DNA of 32,002 bases from Chara braunii. Its lineage: Eukaryota; Streptophyta; Charophyceae; Charales; Characeae. The notes below the pieces were generated by a model, which was given only the letters and a program-made list of their open reading frames with translations, was not told the DNA's origin and made no database searches. The translations under genes were made by a program, and so were the position numbers. Location: positions 855,120 through 887,121 of the forward strand of contig BFEA01000146.1 of NCBI GenBank assembly GCA_003427395.1. Direction: 5' to 3'. Shown piece by piece: positions 9,287 through 18,385 of the stretch; position 1 is the first letter of the stretch, and every line of letters starts with the position of its first letter.

Positions 9287-9326
9287 CCGATCGGGCCAGC
9301 TGACGATGAAGGGGCCGCCCGATCGG
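9287..9326. other. Hairpin 1 of a conserved-loop pair (10-bp perfect stem, 20-nt loop)
   Basis: CCGATCGGGC at 9287-9296 is the exact reverse complement of GCCCGATCGG at 9317-9326. The 20-nt loop at 9297-9316 reads CAGCTGACGATGAAGGGGCC. The same loop, with one change, is held by a different stem at 9384-9425. Confidence 0.8.
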
Positions 9327-9383
9327 ATGTATAATAAGAGGGAGATGACTGACGATGCGAAATGCATCGAAGTAGGATAGGAG

Positions 9384-9425
9384 ATGCTTGGGCCAGCTGA
9401 CGATGAAGAGGCCGCCCGAGCATCC
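9384..9425. other. Hairpin 2 of the pair (11-bp stem, same loop)
   Basis: GATGCTTGGGC at 9384-9394 pairs with GCCCGAGCATC at 9415-9425, with one G-U-type pair (T9390 with G9419). The loop at 9395-9414 differs from hairpin 1 at one base. The four base pairs next to the loop (GGGC/GCCC) are conserved; the outer pairs differ but still pair, as expected for a structure kept by selection or by inverted-repeat ends. Between the hairpins, 9349-9372 holds a third small inverted repeat, CGATGC-GAAAT-GCATCG. Confidence 0.75.
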
Positions 9426-9426
9426 A

Positions 9427-10880
9427 AAACATGATGACATCAGCAGCCAGGAGACTGCTAATTTTTTTGAACCCCTTGCGTATCACAGATGTGATAAGCT
9501 CAGACCCGTACTTCGCGGCTTGTCGTATCCCTGAGGAAAAATCCCCCGGAGGCCCCGAAATACGGATGCGAACAAAAAGGGGTTTTTTCTTTCTGTTTGC
9601 TTTTGTTTTCTTTTGAAAATTGAAACGGTTTTTCACTTTTTTTTTTTTTTAGTTAATAATTCCCGCGCGAGCGAATAGCGGCCGCGGTATGAAAACCAAG
9701 AAACGGTTTCGGGTGGGACTTTTTGAATTTTTGTGCGCGCGCGCCTAAGCTCCGACCTCTTCGCGCGTCTCACACCCCCGTTTCTTGCTCTGCGTCCCCG
9801 CGCCATCTTCCTTTCTTGCTGCGCGCGTTCCCCCCCCATGCAGGACTCTTCATCTTCCCCTACGCCCAGCGCGATCCTTACCCCGTCTTCCTCTGTGAAG
9901 TGATTGGCTGCGTAGTTGGGATGCTCGGATCAATGTGGAGAGCGGGAAACCACGCACCACTTGAACGAACACCCCAATCACGTAGGACCATGCAACCCCG
10001 CGGTTCGAACCTTCTGACTCCCCACCTTTCTTCTGTCTTGCTCATCTACACCCTGCGCTGCCCGCACCTCGCGCTGACAACCCGCCGCCTCCCGCGCTAT
10101 AAATTCGTGCAACCCTCTCCTCTCCCTCTCTTTGATCTCGGCTGTAATGCTGTGCGAGCTATGCACGAAGTCCACGGGGCCGAACAGGCTCGACGAGCCC
10201 AAGGACGGGCGGAGTGACGACGCGGGGTGGACCCGCGGTAGTCTCGGGGCGAAGCAGTCGAAGGGACTGAGCAGTGGTGGGGATTGGACGCCGACCGCGG
10301 CAGGGCCTTGTGGCTATGGTGGTCGGTGGTCTTGGGAAGTTTTGAAGGCTGCGCCTGGGGGCGGCAGTTAATTGAGAATTTTTGTACACAAGAGGGACTC
10401 GCCTTTATCTCCATTGCTGCTTTGTCTCTGCATGATGTGTGTGTGAGGCCCCGAGTGATGGGAGCTTGTTGTGCGCATGAATGATGTCAAAGATCTATGG
10501 ATGATTGGATGTCCTGTCAAGGGTTGTTGATTGCATGCATGTATGTGTGTATGTACTTATCCGGGCGGGGATGGGGGAACAAAACTGGAGGACCGTCTCC
10601 TTAGGAGTATGAGTGTGTTAATCCCGTTGTTCCTCTCCCTTCCGCGGACCTTCCTGCGCGCACGCGCAGTCTCGGTGTAAACTCACTCTCTCTCTCTCTC
10701 TCGCCTTTCTTTTGGAACTGGTAGTCATCGCTTTTGAACTTCTCGTCCCTGTACCGATGACGCCAACCGTCGGCGTCCGCGCGCGCGGTTGACGCCCCCG
10801 CGACGGGGAAGATAACTTAGATTTCATCATCTTCTGCCGACGCACTAACCTCGAGAGAGAAGGGTTGCATCGAGTGTTGC
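9427..10880. other. GC-rich, LTR- or promoter-like stretch without a recognised gene
   Basis: Includes a T-run near 9639-9651, CG-dense sequence near 9660-9830 (runs of GCGCGC), a TATA box at 10098 and a CT microsatellite at about 10682-10704. It leads up to the reading frame that starts at 10881. It has the size and layout of an LTR plus leader, but I found no second copy in the window and could not place TG...CA ends, so I leave it unassigned. Confidence 0.4.
10098..10104 (+). promoter_or_regulatory. TATA box candidate
   Basis: TATAAAT sits in a GC-rich context (CGCGC before it), followed about 30 nt later by a pyrimidine-rich stretch suited to transcription start. The next long plus-strand frame begins at 10881. 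Motif-only evidence. Confidence 0.4.
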
Positions 10881-11585
10881 ATGGAGACGGTGTTGGTACG
10901 GAGGACCGGGAGCGCGGGGCCTGGCCCGTGTTCATCGCCTACCTTCGATCGTCCCATCTCGCTACCGGCCTTCCCCATCGCAGATGACGACGACGTCTAC
11001 TCCGATGCGGATGTACGGCGCGCTTTGAGTCGAACGGAGCAAGTCTGTTGGCGAGACCCGCCCCGGGCGTTTAATATTAGGGGAGACGGGTTCGTCTTAA
11101 TTGATCGTTTCGATTCCCCGACTCTAATATTGCCTTATACGGATTTGACTGTGTTGCCCTGGTCGGCCGCTCACGCCACGTGGCGGCCGCAGCTTGATTG
11201 TCGCTGGTGTCGCTAGGGGGACTTGTGTTCTTGGCGACGACTGGTCCGGGGTTACGAGGGAGCGGCACGTTTCCTTGAGCTCTTCCATAATGCGGGGGCG
11301 CTGCCCGCGCAATTTCGAATTCGGATATCGGCAAGTTCTCCCGCCGCTTCACCCTCTCGGGAACTTCCGCGCGGACTTTGTGAGTCCGACGCCGAGGCGT
11401 GAAGGCCTCGAACCAACCACCTATACAACGAAAACCTGAAGGCCCGGTCTTCGGTCCATAGCCATCGTGGCCTCCTCCCCCTGCTGCCCTTCTTCGTTTT
11501 GATTCACCGCGACAACTCGTCTTTGCGGAACTTTTTGGTTTTCGTCACCCTGGACCGACCCGACCTCCCCGGGACTCAGTGGTGA
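10881..11585 (+). pseudogene. Stop-broken reading frame, possible gag-like protein
   Basis: One frame holds plausible protein across 705 nt: 111 codons from ATG 10881 to TAG 11214-11216, then 61 codons to TGA 11400-11402, then 60 codons to TGA 11583-11585. The first block contains an acidic patch (IADDDDVYSDADV) and a hydrophobic DGFVLIDRF stretch; the second has ARFLELFHNAGALPAQFRI; the third has LLPLLPFFVLI. The regular residue mix either side of each stop suggests one decayed gene. No zinc knuckle, protease or RT follows before the LINE at about 11743. A gag N-terminus of a third retroelement is my best guess, from position behind an LTR-like stretch only. Confidence 0.4.
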
Positions 11586-11742
11586 AAGATCGATCCCGGG
11601 ATGACCTCTGGTTCGAAACGAGAGCCTCCCGTTCCGACCGGGAGACTCAACCCCTACGGCCAAAAATCCTCGGCCACGCCCCTCCTATAACTCTGATCGG
11701 CGACCCGGTACGGGAAGTCGCGAGGGGGCGTGAGGTTGCGTA

Positions 11743-12866
11743 TCACATACTCCCATCTTCTCCATGCATTGCTGCAGGAAAGGCCAACTGACCTGGTTGT
11801 ACGCCTTTTCGAAGTTGAAGAATAGTATTGCTGCATTGATTCTCTTGTCCTTTATGTATCATACTGACTCTGTTAATGCCATGACATTGTCTAATATGAA
11901 CCGTCCAGGTATAAACCCCGTCTGATCCAAATGAAAGCATCACGCTATGATTGCTGTGAGACGGTTGGCTAATAGTTTGGGTACTATCTTGTGCATGAGT
12001 GTGAGTAAAGGCTTTTTTTTTTTTTTTTTTTTTTTGGTCTATAGTTGCGAATGTCCGTTGGACTTCCTTTCTTGTACAGTAAAGTGACTATTCTTGTCTA
12101 TGGGTCCTGTCCCAGGCCTTCTGCTTGCCATGCTCGCACGAGGTATGCTAGGTACTCTTCGCCCAGGATTGGCCAATACTCGACCCAGAATTCCTTGGTC
12201 AATCCATCCTTCCCGGGTGTCTTATTCGGGGACATAGACTTCAAAGCCTTCCGTAATTCTTCTTGGGTTAACAGGGCGTCGAGCTTTGCTGCTTGCTGTA
12301 GGGTGATCGTAGGCTCAAGGTGGAGCAAAAACTTGGATCGTGCCTCCTCCACTTACTGCCTTGTGTGTTCGGCCTCCCTTGTTGCATAAAGCTTGCTGTA
12401 GAAGTCATGGGCTACCTGGACCATCACTTCTGTGGCAGATGTTAGACCGTTTGGTCCCTCCAATTGGTCTATCAGGGCGTTTCTTCCTCCGGTCTTGATT
12501 TTCAGAAAGAAAAATTTGGTCATTCGCTCTTCTTCTTCCCACTCCTTTACCCTGGCCCTCATTTGAAGACCCCGCAGTCTCCATCGTTCCCATTCTGCTA
12601 GCTCCTCCCTCGCCGCCTCTAAAGCCCTTTCATAAATCGTCACTCCTGGACACTTGATGATGTTACGCTCAGCTAATCCCATCGCCTGCCGAAGCTCCTG
12701 CTCCCTCTCCCTCCTCCTAACCGCCATCCGCCTGGCCACCCCTTCAAAGGCTTTAGATAGGGCGATGAGAAGCTCTGGGAAGGCTAGCAACTCAGGGTTG
12801 TGGGACTACGATACTTGTAGTATAGCCTGCCTCATATCCATGGTACGCAGCAGCGAGTTGTTTACT
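11743..12866 (-). pseudogene. LINE ORF2 linker and N-terminal half of reverse transcriptase
   Basis: From 12866 down to about 12400 is a charged, helix-rich linker (many Arg/Glu, WERWRLRG) typical of the region between LINE endonuclease and RT. RT begins with LRKALKSMSPNKTPGKDGLT (about 12200-12260), then a frameshifted stretch ending NYRP, then LLANRL, GFIPGRFILDN and NFEKAYNQVSW (about 11770-11930), which contains the palm block A equivalent. In-frame stops occur (for example TAA at 12353-12355). The homology ends near 11743, before the FADD box, which is found on the other strand near 13990. Confidence 0.8.
12013..12035 (-). repeat. 23-nt homopolymer inside LINE RT
   Basis: A run of 23 T on the plus strand (A on the coding strand) sits exactly where relatives have a short hydrophobic stretch after NYRP. 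It replaces or expands the codons between NYRP and LLTLMHK. Confidence 0.9.
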
Positions 12867-13880
12867 TTATAGAAACTCCTCCCCCTCGCGATCTGTTTGT
12901 TTGTAATCAAGTGGAGAAAAACCTGCCACGTACGGTAAATCACCTATGCCTACCTCATGTATCATGTCCGTTATACCTGGGGATGTTAGGAAGTAGTCTA
13001 TTCTTGACGCTGAGACATGCTGGCTGCGGTTCCTTTTGAGATAGGTGAACTGCTTTTCATCCGGGAAGTGGAGCATGTAGGGGTCCATCAAGTCTTTGCT
13101 TGTCATCATACTGTGAAATGGCGCGGCCTCTTCTCCCTCCCTCCTCCCAGTGTCTGCTTGATGCAGACATCCTATCTAAGCTGAGATCTAAAGTGGCGTT
13201 CCAGTCCCCCACTACAATTAGGTGCCTGTCCGAGTCCAGTTGCTCCTGTATGCATTCCACTGTAGCCTTCCGCTGTTGTAACCCATTAGGACAGTATACG
13301 GTCATCAACGTATACAGCTCGTCGTAGAAGTCAAAGTTGACTTTCGCCCATCTTCCCTCTATTGTGTCCACCTGGGTTTCTCTCAGTACTAACTTCCTTT
13401 TCGCTACTGACCTGTTATTCTGTAGTATGACTACTCCTGCTGAGTGTGGCCTGACCGCTGATGCCCACCAGGCCCCTTTTACCTGTTGCAGCTTTTGTGT
13501 TATCCTGCTCCTCGTTTGCTGGTGTTCTTGGGATTCCGTGAGGTGGGTTTCTTGAAAGCAGACGGTCTGGTGGAGAGCTATCGAACCATCCCCTGTATTT
13601 TGTGACGTTGTTCCGCTTGTCTTGGTTGTCTAGTATTTTTGCTAACCCATTCACGTTCCATGAAACAATTTTACGCTCCGGGGTTATCTGACTTACGTGG
13701 TCCGTCTTTGTTCTGTTTCTGAACCCTCCTATCCCTCCTTCCGCCATGAGGTGTGGCACGGCTTGGTTCGCTGCGTCCTAGCTGCTTCAAATCTTCAAGA
13801 TTCTGGCAAAGCTAGGTCTATTTCCGAAGATGCTGGTGCTATCTTCCTCTCCAGAAATTCTGGCTTCCAAGCGAAGGCAT
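12867..13880 (-). pseudogene. LINE apurinic-type endonuclease, frameshifted
   Basis: This is the target-nicking domain of a non-LTR element. Reading on the minus strand, the motifs are IVSWNVNGL (about 13641-13668), the metal-binding Glu in QETHL (13541-13560, in a frame different from the start, so a frameshift lies between), YCPNG, GDWNATLD (about 13188-13213) and SRIDYFLTS. The final catalytic Asp-His of the family (SDH) appears as LDYK, with Tyr codon at 12903-12905; CAC-to-TAC would explain the loss. A plausible coding stretch upstream of IVSWN reaches about 13880, probably the start of ORF2 or the end of ORF1. Several frame changes show the copy is dead. Confidence 0.75.
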
Positions 13881-13889
13881 CTCATTTGA

Positions 13890-14436
13890 CTGCAATTGCC
13901 GCACTTCTACCCACCCATCAATCCAACGACTTACAACAGAGCCAGACCAACAAGGACATCTTATCCACCTTCCTACAACCCTCCTCTTCGTGGACGACCT
14001 CACAGTACTAATTAGGGCATCAGACTCATCCTTTCAAACCCTGACACGGGCGATGGAGGCTTTCCAACTGGCATCGGAAATGAAGATCAATTGGCCGAAG
14101 ACCGTAGGTTGGTGGTTGGCAGACCAGGAGGAAGAGGGTGAAAGCCCAGTCTCAAGCCCAGAAGGGCTCCAATGGATGCCAGCATACGCCCCATTGAGAT
14201 ATCTAGGTGTCAAGATAACGGCAGCGAGACCACACCACACAATGGCAGCTGATCTCATGTCCAAGATCCTAGCAAAGCTGGGGGCCTGGTCAGCGGTGTA
14301 CACGTCAGTCTTCGGTAGGGCCTTGACCCTGAACACATCCATCTTCTCCATGCTATGGTACCCAGGGACAATCTGGACATCTAATGCAACCAAACCACAC
14401 TCCATCTCCAAAGTAGGGTTTACGAAGAGCGGATAG
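13890..14436 (+). pseudogene. LINE reverse transcriptase C-terminal half (FVDD box), plus strand
   Basis: The frame around 13970-14436 reads LLFVDDLTVL, the F/YxDD catalytic box of LINE RT, followed by a helix, MKINWPKT (the block after the catalytic box), LRYLGVKIT (the RT thumb lead LGV/LG) and LAKLGAWSAVYTSVFGRALTLN, as seen at the same place in plant and algal LINEs. The likely coding similarity starts upstream near 13900 with HPSIQRLT. It ends at TAG 14434-14436; the usual long C-terminal region is missing. Its orientation is opposite to the neighbouring endonuclease and first half of RT. Confidence 0.75.
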
Positions 14437-14905
14437 AAAGGAGGAGGTGTCGGAGGTACTTGGAAAGATGAGCAACAACTGCGGTCGGTTTTTAGGCTTA
14501 AAATGAGGTTGATTGGGAAGACAGTAGGCAGGTTCCTTCGTCCTCTCCTTTTTTAACTTTTGGTGCTTCAGTTTCAGATTTCGTTCAGAAATAGCATGAA
14601 GCTTCATTTTCAGTTTTTTTAACTTTTCCATTTCATTTCAGCCTTTTCATTTCTTAAGTGCAACCTGGGGGTAGGATGGTTGGTTCTTTCGGCTCCTAAG
14701 TGCAACCTAGGGGCAGGTTGGAAGGTTCTTTCCTTTATTGGCATGTAGATTGACAGGAGAAAGGGACACTGGACCCGTTTTCAGTATGAGCCTAATCTGG
14801 GTAATGGTCCCAGTCTTCCGGGTTGAGATGTGGAGGGATTCCCGGCCTCCTTTTGCTCTATATATAAAGAAGCATGCTATTTGGAAAAAAAAAAAAAAAA
14901 AAAAA
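14437..14905 (+). other. LINE 3' untranslated-like region with 42-bp duplication and poly(A)
   Basis: No recognisable protein is present. A 38-nt segment at 14653-14690 (TAAGTGCAACCTGGGGGTAG...) is repeated with changes at 14695-14732, period 42. A TATATATAAAG string lies at 14859-14869. The stretch closes with 21 A's at 14885-14905, consistent with a LINE 3' tail. Confidence 0.55.
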
Positions 14906-16200
14906 GGGTCCTCATGGTCCTGGCTCCGAATTCATGCTGTGGAGCATCAGCAGGGTTACTCTTCCCCTGGCAAGTCATAAGAATACACAAGTTATACAAT
15001 ATTGCAAGTTTTGCGCACTCACGCTTCCTTCCATTAGGCCGAAGGACCCCTGGTCAGCATGGATTGCTCTGCTAGGCTGAGGATTAACTGCCAGCTGGCC
15101 CTCCGCATATTCCTCGCAGACTCGGTTCTTACTTGAATCAGTGAGGAGATGAGAAATATAGCCGTGGGGTGAAAGAGGGGAGTTAATTGCAGTGCTTACC
15201 TCTTGCCGGAGGAGGAGGACACCTTTTGCCTGCTTTTCCGATTTCTGCCGTTCTATGAAATGCTTCTTCTCCAAACACGTTTTCGAATTTGCATGCTGCT
15301 GCATCAGCCTGAGAATGGCCGGGAGAATCACGGCCGCACAAAACCAACAAGAAAAATGGCAGGAAATAAGAAGAGAAAAGAAAAGAAAAGAGAAGGTCAC
15401 GCAATGCACAACTGAAATCAGACTTTAGCAACTGCTTAATACTCAGAGATAACCAACTTTCAGTAACTTTGGGCTGGCCCAAAGTTTGGTCATGCGGTGT
15501 GATAAGTAAGGCCAGCCTGCTGGAGGCATATATTATAACTAAAAGCTGCTTGTGATGTGGTATTGTTTTGATTTCTACTGTTATTTTGATGACATAATGA
15601 AAAGTATCCATAGATCGGAATCATTACATAGTACATAGTACACATACCCTATTATCCATGATTGTTGATCGGGAAGTTGAGACTTGCATTGTGCGAGGGA
15701 CCACAGACTCACTCTTCCTTCCGTTAGGTCGCAGGACCCCTGATCAGTAGATAGGCATGAGGCTAGAGTGCAGATAATCCAGTCTCATATACTCGGGAAT
15801 TAGCTGGGGAATTCAGGTGGGAGGAGGGGGGCGAAATGATTTTGAGAGCTTCCTGATCAGCGGGTGGGGAGACATAGTGGACAGGAGGAAAGCGGCAAGC
15901 GATTCTGTGTGCATCAACCAAAAGTCAAAATACAAGGTTGGAATTGTGCGAAGTGCGGCCTGACGAAAAGACTTGAATCCATCAAAAGTAGGAAATTTCC
16001 GGAAACAATACTGTAGAGGTCATTGTTGTTCGCCGATCTGTATTTAAAAGGACATGGAGAAAGAATTCGGGGAGATGGGGAGAAGGATGGGGCCATACAT
16101 TACATTGGACGTGGGCAGCACAAAGCCCCACAAATGGTTCAAAGAAGAAGATGATCCAACTATTGGGCTCTGGTGCAATGAATTGCAGTGCTACAAGCGG
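14906..16200. other. Gene-free stretch with a 41-bp direct repeat
   Basis: Nothing coding is recognised on either strand. The only structure I can support is a 41-nt direct repeat at 15017-15057 and 15707-15747, 690 nt apart, identical at 36 of 41 positions (ACTCAC...TTCCTTCC...TTAGG...AGGACCCCTG...TCAG). It could be part of a diverged pair of repeats. A short GA-rich run (AGAAAAGAAAAG) lies at about 15371-15392. Confidence 0.5.
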
Positions 16201-16234
16201 GCTGTATACTAATTTTGTCCATCTTGTCGTTGTC

Positions 16235-16378
16235 GGGACTTTATCCCACAACCTTTGTTTGCTGTGTTGCCTGTTTGCCTGCTGTTTGCTTGTTTTGAGG
16301 CTTGTGGGACTTGGTCCCGTGACCTGTAACTTGTCTGTGTTTTATTTGTGAGTGTTGCGTCCTCTGGGACTTGATCCC
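16235..16378. repeat. Three small palindromes GGGACTTNNTCCC
   Basis: GGGACTTTATCCC (16235-16247), GGGACTTGGTCCC (16306-16318) and GGGACTTGATCCC (16366-16378) are spaced 71 and 60 nt apart. Each has GGGA/TCCC arms. The surrounding sequence is similar but diverged, so they may be the best-kept parts of a decayed 60-70 bp tandem repeat. Confidence 0.65.
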
Positions 16379-16399
16379 TGAGTCTGCCACTAGTGATCT

Positions 16400-17019
16400 C
16401 TGTTTGGTAGTAGGCCTTTTACTTTTGCCCGGTCATAGGTCTGGGTCCCTTTTTCCCGTTTCCTGGGTTGGTACAGGGAGGTCGTAGGTTGCTCTCGTAG
16501 GTCCAGTCGGGGAGTAGAAGTAGCGGGCAGGAAACTAGTTTCCGGTCTTTTGCATCTCGTTTTGACTGGGGAAATTCTGCCCGTCCGTTGCTGGAGCGCT
16601 GCTGTGCTATGTTGGGCGAGGTCATCTTCTTGCTCGGAGCCCAGCCATAGCTGGGGTTAGGAAATGAAGTTGAAGACTGCACCTGCTGCTATTTCGCAGC
16701 TCTGCTGGAGATCTTCCACAGGACTGTGTTGTTGGGTTTGGGCGCTGCCATTTCCACTTGGAAGTTGGAAGCCATATCTGCTGTTCCTCCTCATGAGGAG
16801 CTTCATCTTCTTCGAAGTGCTGGATCGATTGTCTCCTTCTTCATCAGGACTTCCAGCCCCGCATTTCCATGCGGGCGCTGAGCTGGCACAACTATCATTG
16901 GGGTTGCTGGTTCAGATCGGCACGTTGTGACAGCTGTGGGGTTACTGCTGCTACGGCAGCCATAGCCAGGGGTATGAGGTGGTGAGGAGGAAGAAGAAGA
17001 CTCTTGCATACTTTGTTGA
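16400..17019. other. Gene-free stretch sharing short motifs with the Gypsy-B LTR
   Basis: It contains CAGCCATAGCTGG (16643) and CAGCCATAGCCAGG (about 16959), GGGCGCTG and CTTCATCTTC, all also present in the Gypsy-B LTR. It may be a strongly diverged LTR relative. The alignment is too weak for me to draw borders. Confidence 0.3.
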
Positions 17020-17316
17020 ACATTTGTTCTTTGTTGTTCGGGGTTGTTGACAACGCGGTTGTCATTCTTGGAAAAAACGTACTCTGGATTGATTGGAGGA
17101 TGACGGGGGATTGGAGAATTGAAAATCGTTTTTATATTCTCCCAATTTCTCTGTGTATTTTGAGCTTCCGCTGTGCATATCTCCTCTCCGGTTTTGTGTG
17201 GATTTGCGTCCTTCGAGTCCACTCTGCAATTGCATGTGTGAATGGGAACATGTGAATTCACTGTGAATTGAAGCTCAATCAGGTACATAACACTGGGATA
17301 GGACCAGGAGGAAGGG
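17020..17316 (+). repeat. 297-bp direct repeat, copy 1
   Basis: Starts ACATTTGTTCTTTGTTG and ends AGGACCAGGAGGAAGGG. It matches 17984-18280 along its entire length with only a few substitutions. It has no TG...CA ends, so it is not a standard LTR. Confidence 0.9.
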
Positions 17317-17490
17317 AGAAGCTCAGACAGTCATGAGGATGCCAAGAGATGGGATGGGGCCGGAGGGCGAAGATATCAAGAAGGATGGGATCGAGGTGAG
17401 AGAGGGCTGGGGGAGTGAGTACGGCGCCATGAGGATTCACCATCTCCCGATCGCGAGGGGCAGCACTCGACTTCCTGATCAGTAATTATG

Positions 17491-17560
17491 TGGCTGGAAG
17501 GTACGCACAAGTCACAGTTCATAAGGAGATCAGGAGTTCGAACCCTGACAGAATGGAGTG
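17491..17560 (+). repeat. tRNA-derived SINE-like fragment 1
   Basis: A-box-like TGGCTGGAAGG at 17491-17501 and B-box-like GAGTTCGAACC at 17534-17544, 43 nt apart start to start, as in pol III internal promoters. No cloverleaf can be folded, so it is not a tRNA gene. A related piece lies at 18312-18385. Confidence 0.4.
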
Positions 17561-17642
17561 AAATCAAGTGGATAGAACAGACTTTAGCACTGTGGAGATT
17601 GACGGCGGAGCTACTGAGTGTGTTTTGAGAAATAGAGCACGC

Positions 17643-17650
17643 TATAAATA
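17643..17650 (+). promoter_or_regulatory. TATA box candidate
   Basis: TATAAATA is a full consensus TATA box in a mixed-composition context; no coding frame follows closely. Motif-only evidence. Confidence 0.3.
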
Positions 17651-17983
17651 GCTTTGGGGATCAGGATAGTTTTTCCCGAACTCTTTGTCTGGCGACCAGC
17701 ACATTTAGCCGCACACGTCTATGGCTGTTTGTGTGCTAACCCAGGGTGTGTGGTTGAATGCCTACTGGAAGCATCGGGTGCAGTGAGGATCCCTCCCCCA
17801 TGATGAGGTCATATCTGGACTCAGGACTGACATGGGCATGAGAAGTAACCGGCACATGCTATCCTCTCTTAACCATTCTTCTTCATCATCTGGATTGCAT
17901 TAGTCGTGCAATTCGTTGTCATCCATAAGCTTTTTCAACGCGGTTGTCATTCTTGGAAAAAACGTACTCTGGACTCAGGACTG

Positions 17984-18280
17984 ACATTTGTTTTTTGTTG
18001 TTCGGGGTTGTTGACAACGCGGTTGTCATTCTTGGAAAAAACGTACTCTGGATTGATTGGAGGATGACGGGGGATTGGAGAATTAAAAATCGTTTTTCTA
18101 TTCTCCCAATTTCTCTGTGTATTTTGAGCTTTCGCTGTGCATATCTCCTCTCCGGTTTTGAGTGGATTTGCGTCCTTCGAGTCCACTCTGCAATTGCATG
18201 CGTGAATGGGAACATGTGAATTCACTGTGGATTGAAGCTAAATCAGGTACATAACACTGGGATAGGACCAGGAGGAAGGG
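17984..18280 (+). repeat. 297-bp direct repeat, copy 2
   Basis: Same length as copy 1 and nearly identical. Differences include CATTTGTTTTTTG for CATTTGTTCTTTG and TTTTGAGTGG for TTTTGTGTGG. It lies 964 nt downstream of copy 1. Confidence 0.9.
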
Positions 18281-18311
18281 TTTCCAATGTCTCCATTAAT
18301 ATGCAAATGAG

Positions 18312-18385
18312 TGGTTCTACCCTGTCGGTACACACATGCAATTGTTAGTAAGCAGATCACCAGTTCAAATCCTTACGAAATCAAA
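18312..18385 (+). repeat. tRNA-derived SINE-like fragment 2
   Basis: TGGTTCTACCC (18312) resembles an A box and CAGTTCAAATCC (18361-18372) a B box. The stretch AAGCAGATCACCAGTTCAAA aligns with AAGGAGATCAGGAGTTCGAA in fragment 1, so the two pieces are related. Confidence 0.35.

Larger units (their letters stand above)
11743..14905. mobile_element. Rearranged LINE (APE-type non-LTR retrotransposon)
   Basis: On the minus strand, reading from about 13880 down to 11743, the order is APE-type endonuclease, then the first half of RT. On the plus strand, from about 13890 to 14436, the second half of a LINE RT appears, starting just before FVDDLTVL. The plus-strand part is followed by about 450 nt of untranslated-like DNA and 21 A's (14885-14905). 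Together the parts make one LINE whose 5' portion is inverted relative to its 3' portion. I could not find a target-site duplication; the sequence after the poly(A) has no match just before 11743. Confidence 0.7.
17317..17983. other. Spacer between the 297-bp copies; SINE-like piece, TATA box, chimeric fragment
   Basis: No gene is recognised. A tRNA-like A/B box pair lies at 17491-17544, TATAAATA at 17643-17650, and a 34-nt fragment of the 297-bp repeat at 17938-17971, joined to a copy of local sequence. Confidence 0.5.

Noticed and set aside
9287-9425. Hammerhead ribozyme in the hairpin pair, since CTGACGA matches the CUGANGA core
   Set aside because: No second stem followed by GAAA and no cleavage triplet in the needed positions; the middle inverted repeat absorbs the G and A of the core into its stem.
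9995-10020. tRNA gene, from GGTTCGAACC
   Set aside because: Only a T-arm-like word; no acceptor stem, D arm or anticodon arm can be folded around it. Same for GGTTCGAAAC near 11610.
16235-16378. CRISPR-like array
   Set aside because: Only three 13-nt repeats with diverged, related spacers in a eukaryotic context, and no cas genes.
17020-18280. LTR pair of a small 1.26-kb element
   Set aside because: Ends are not TG...CA, no PBS or PPT next to them, and no target duplication outside.
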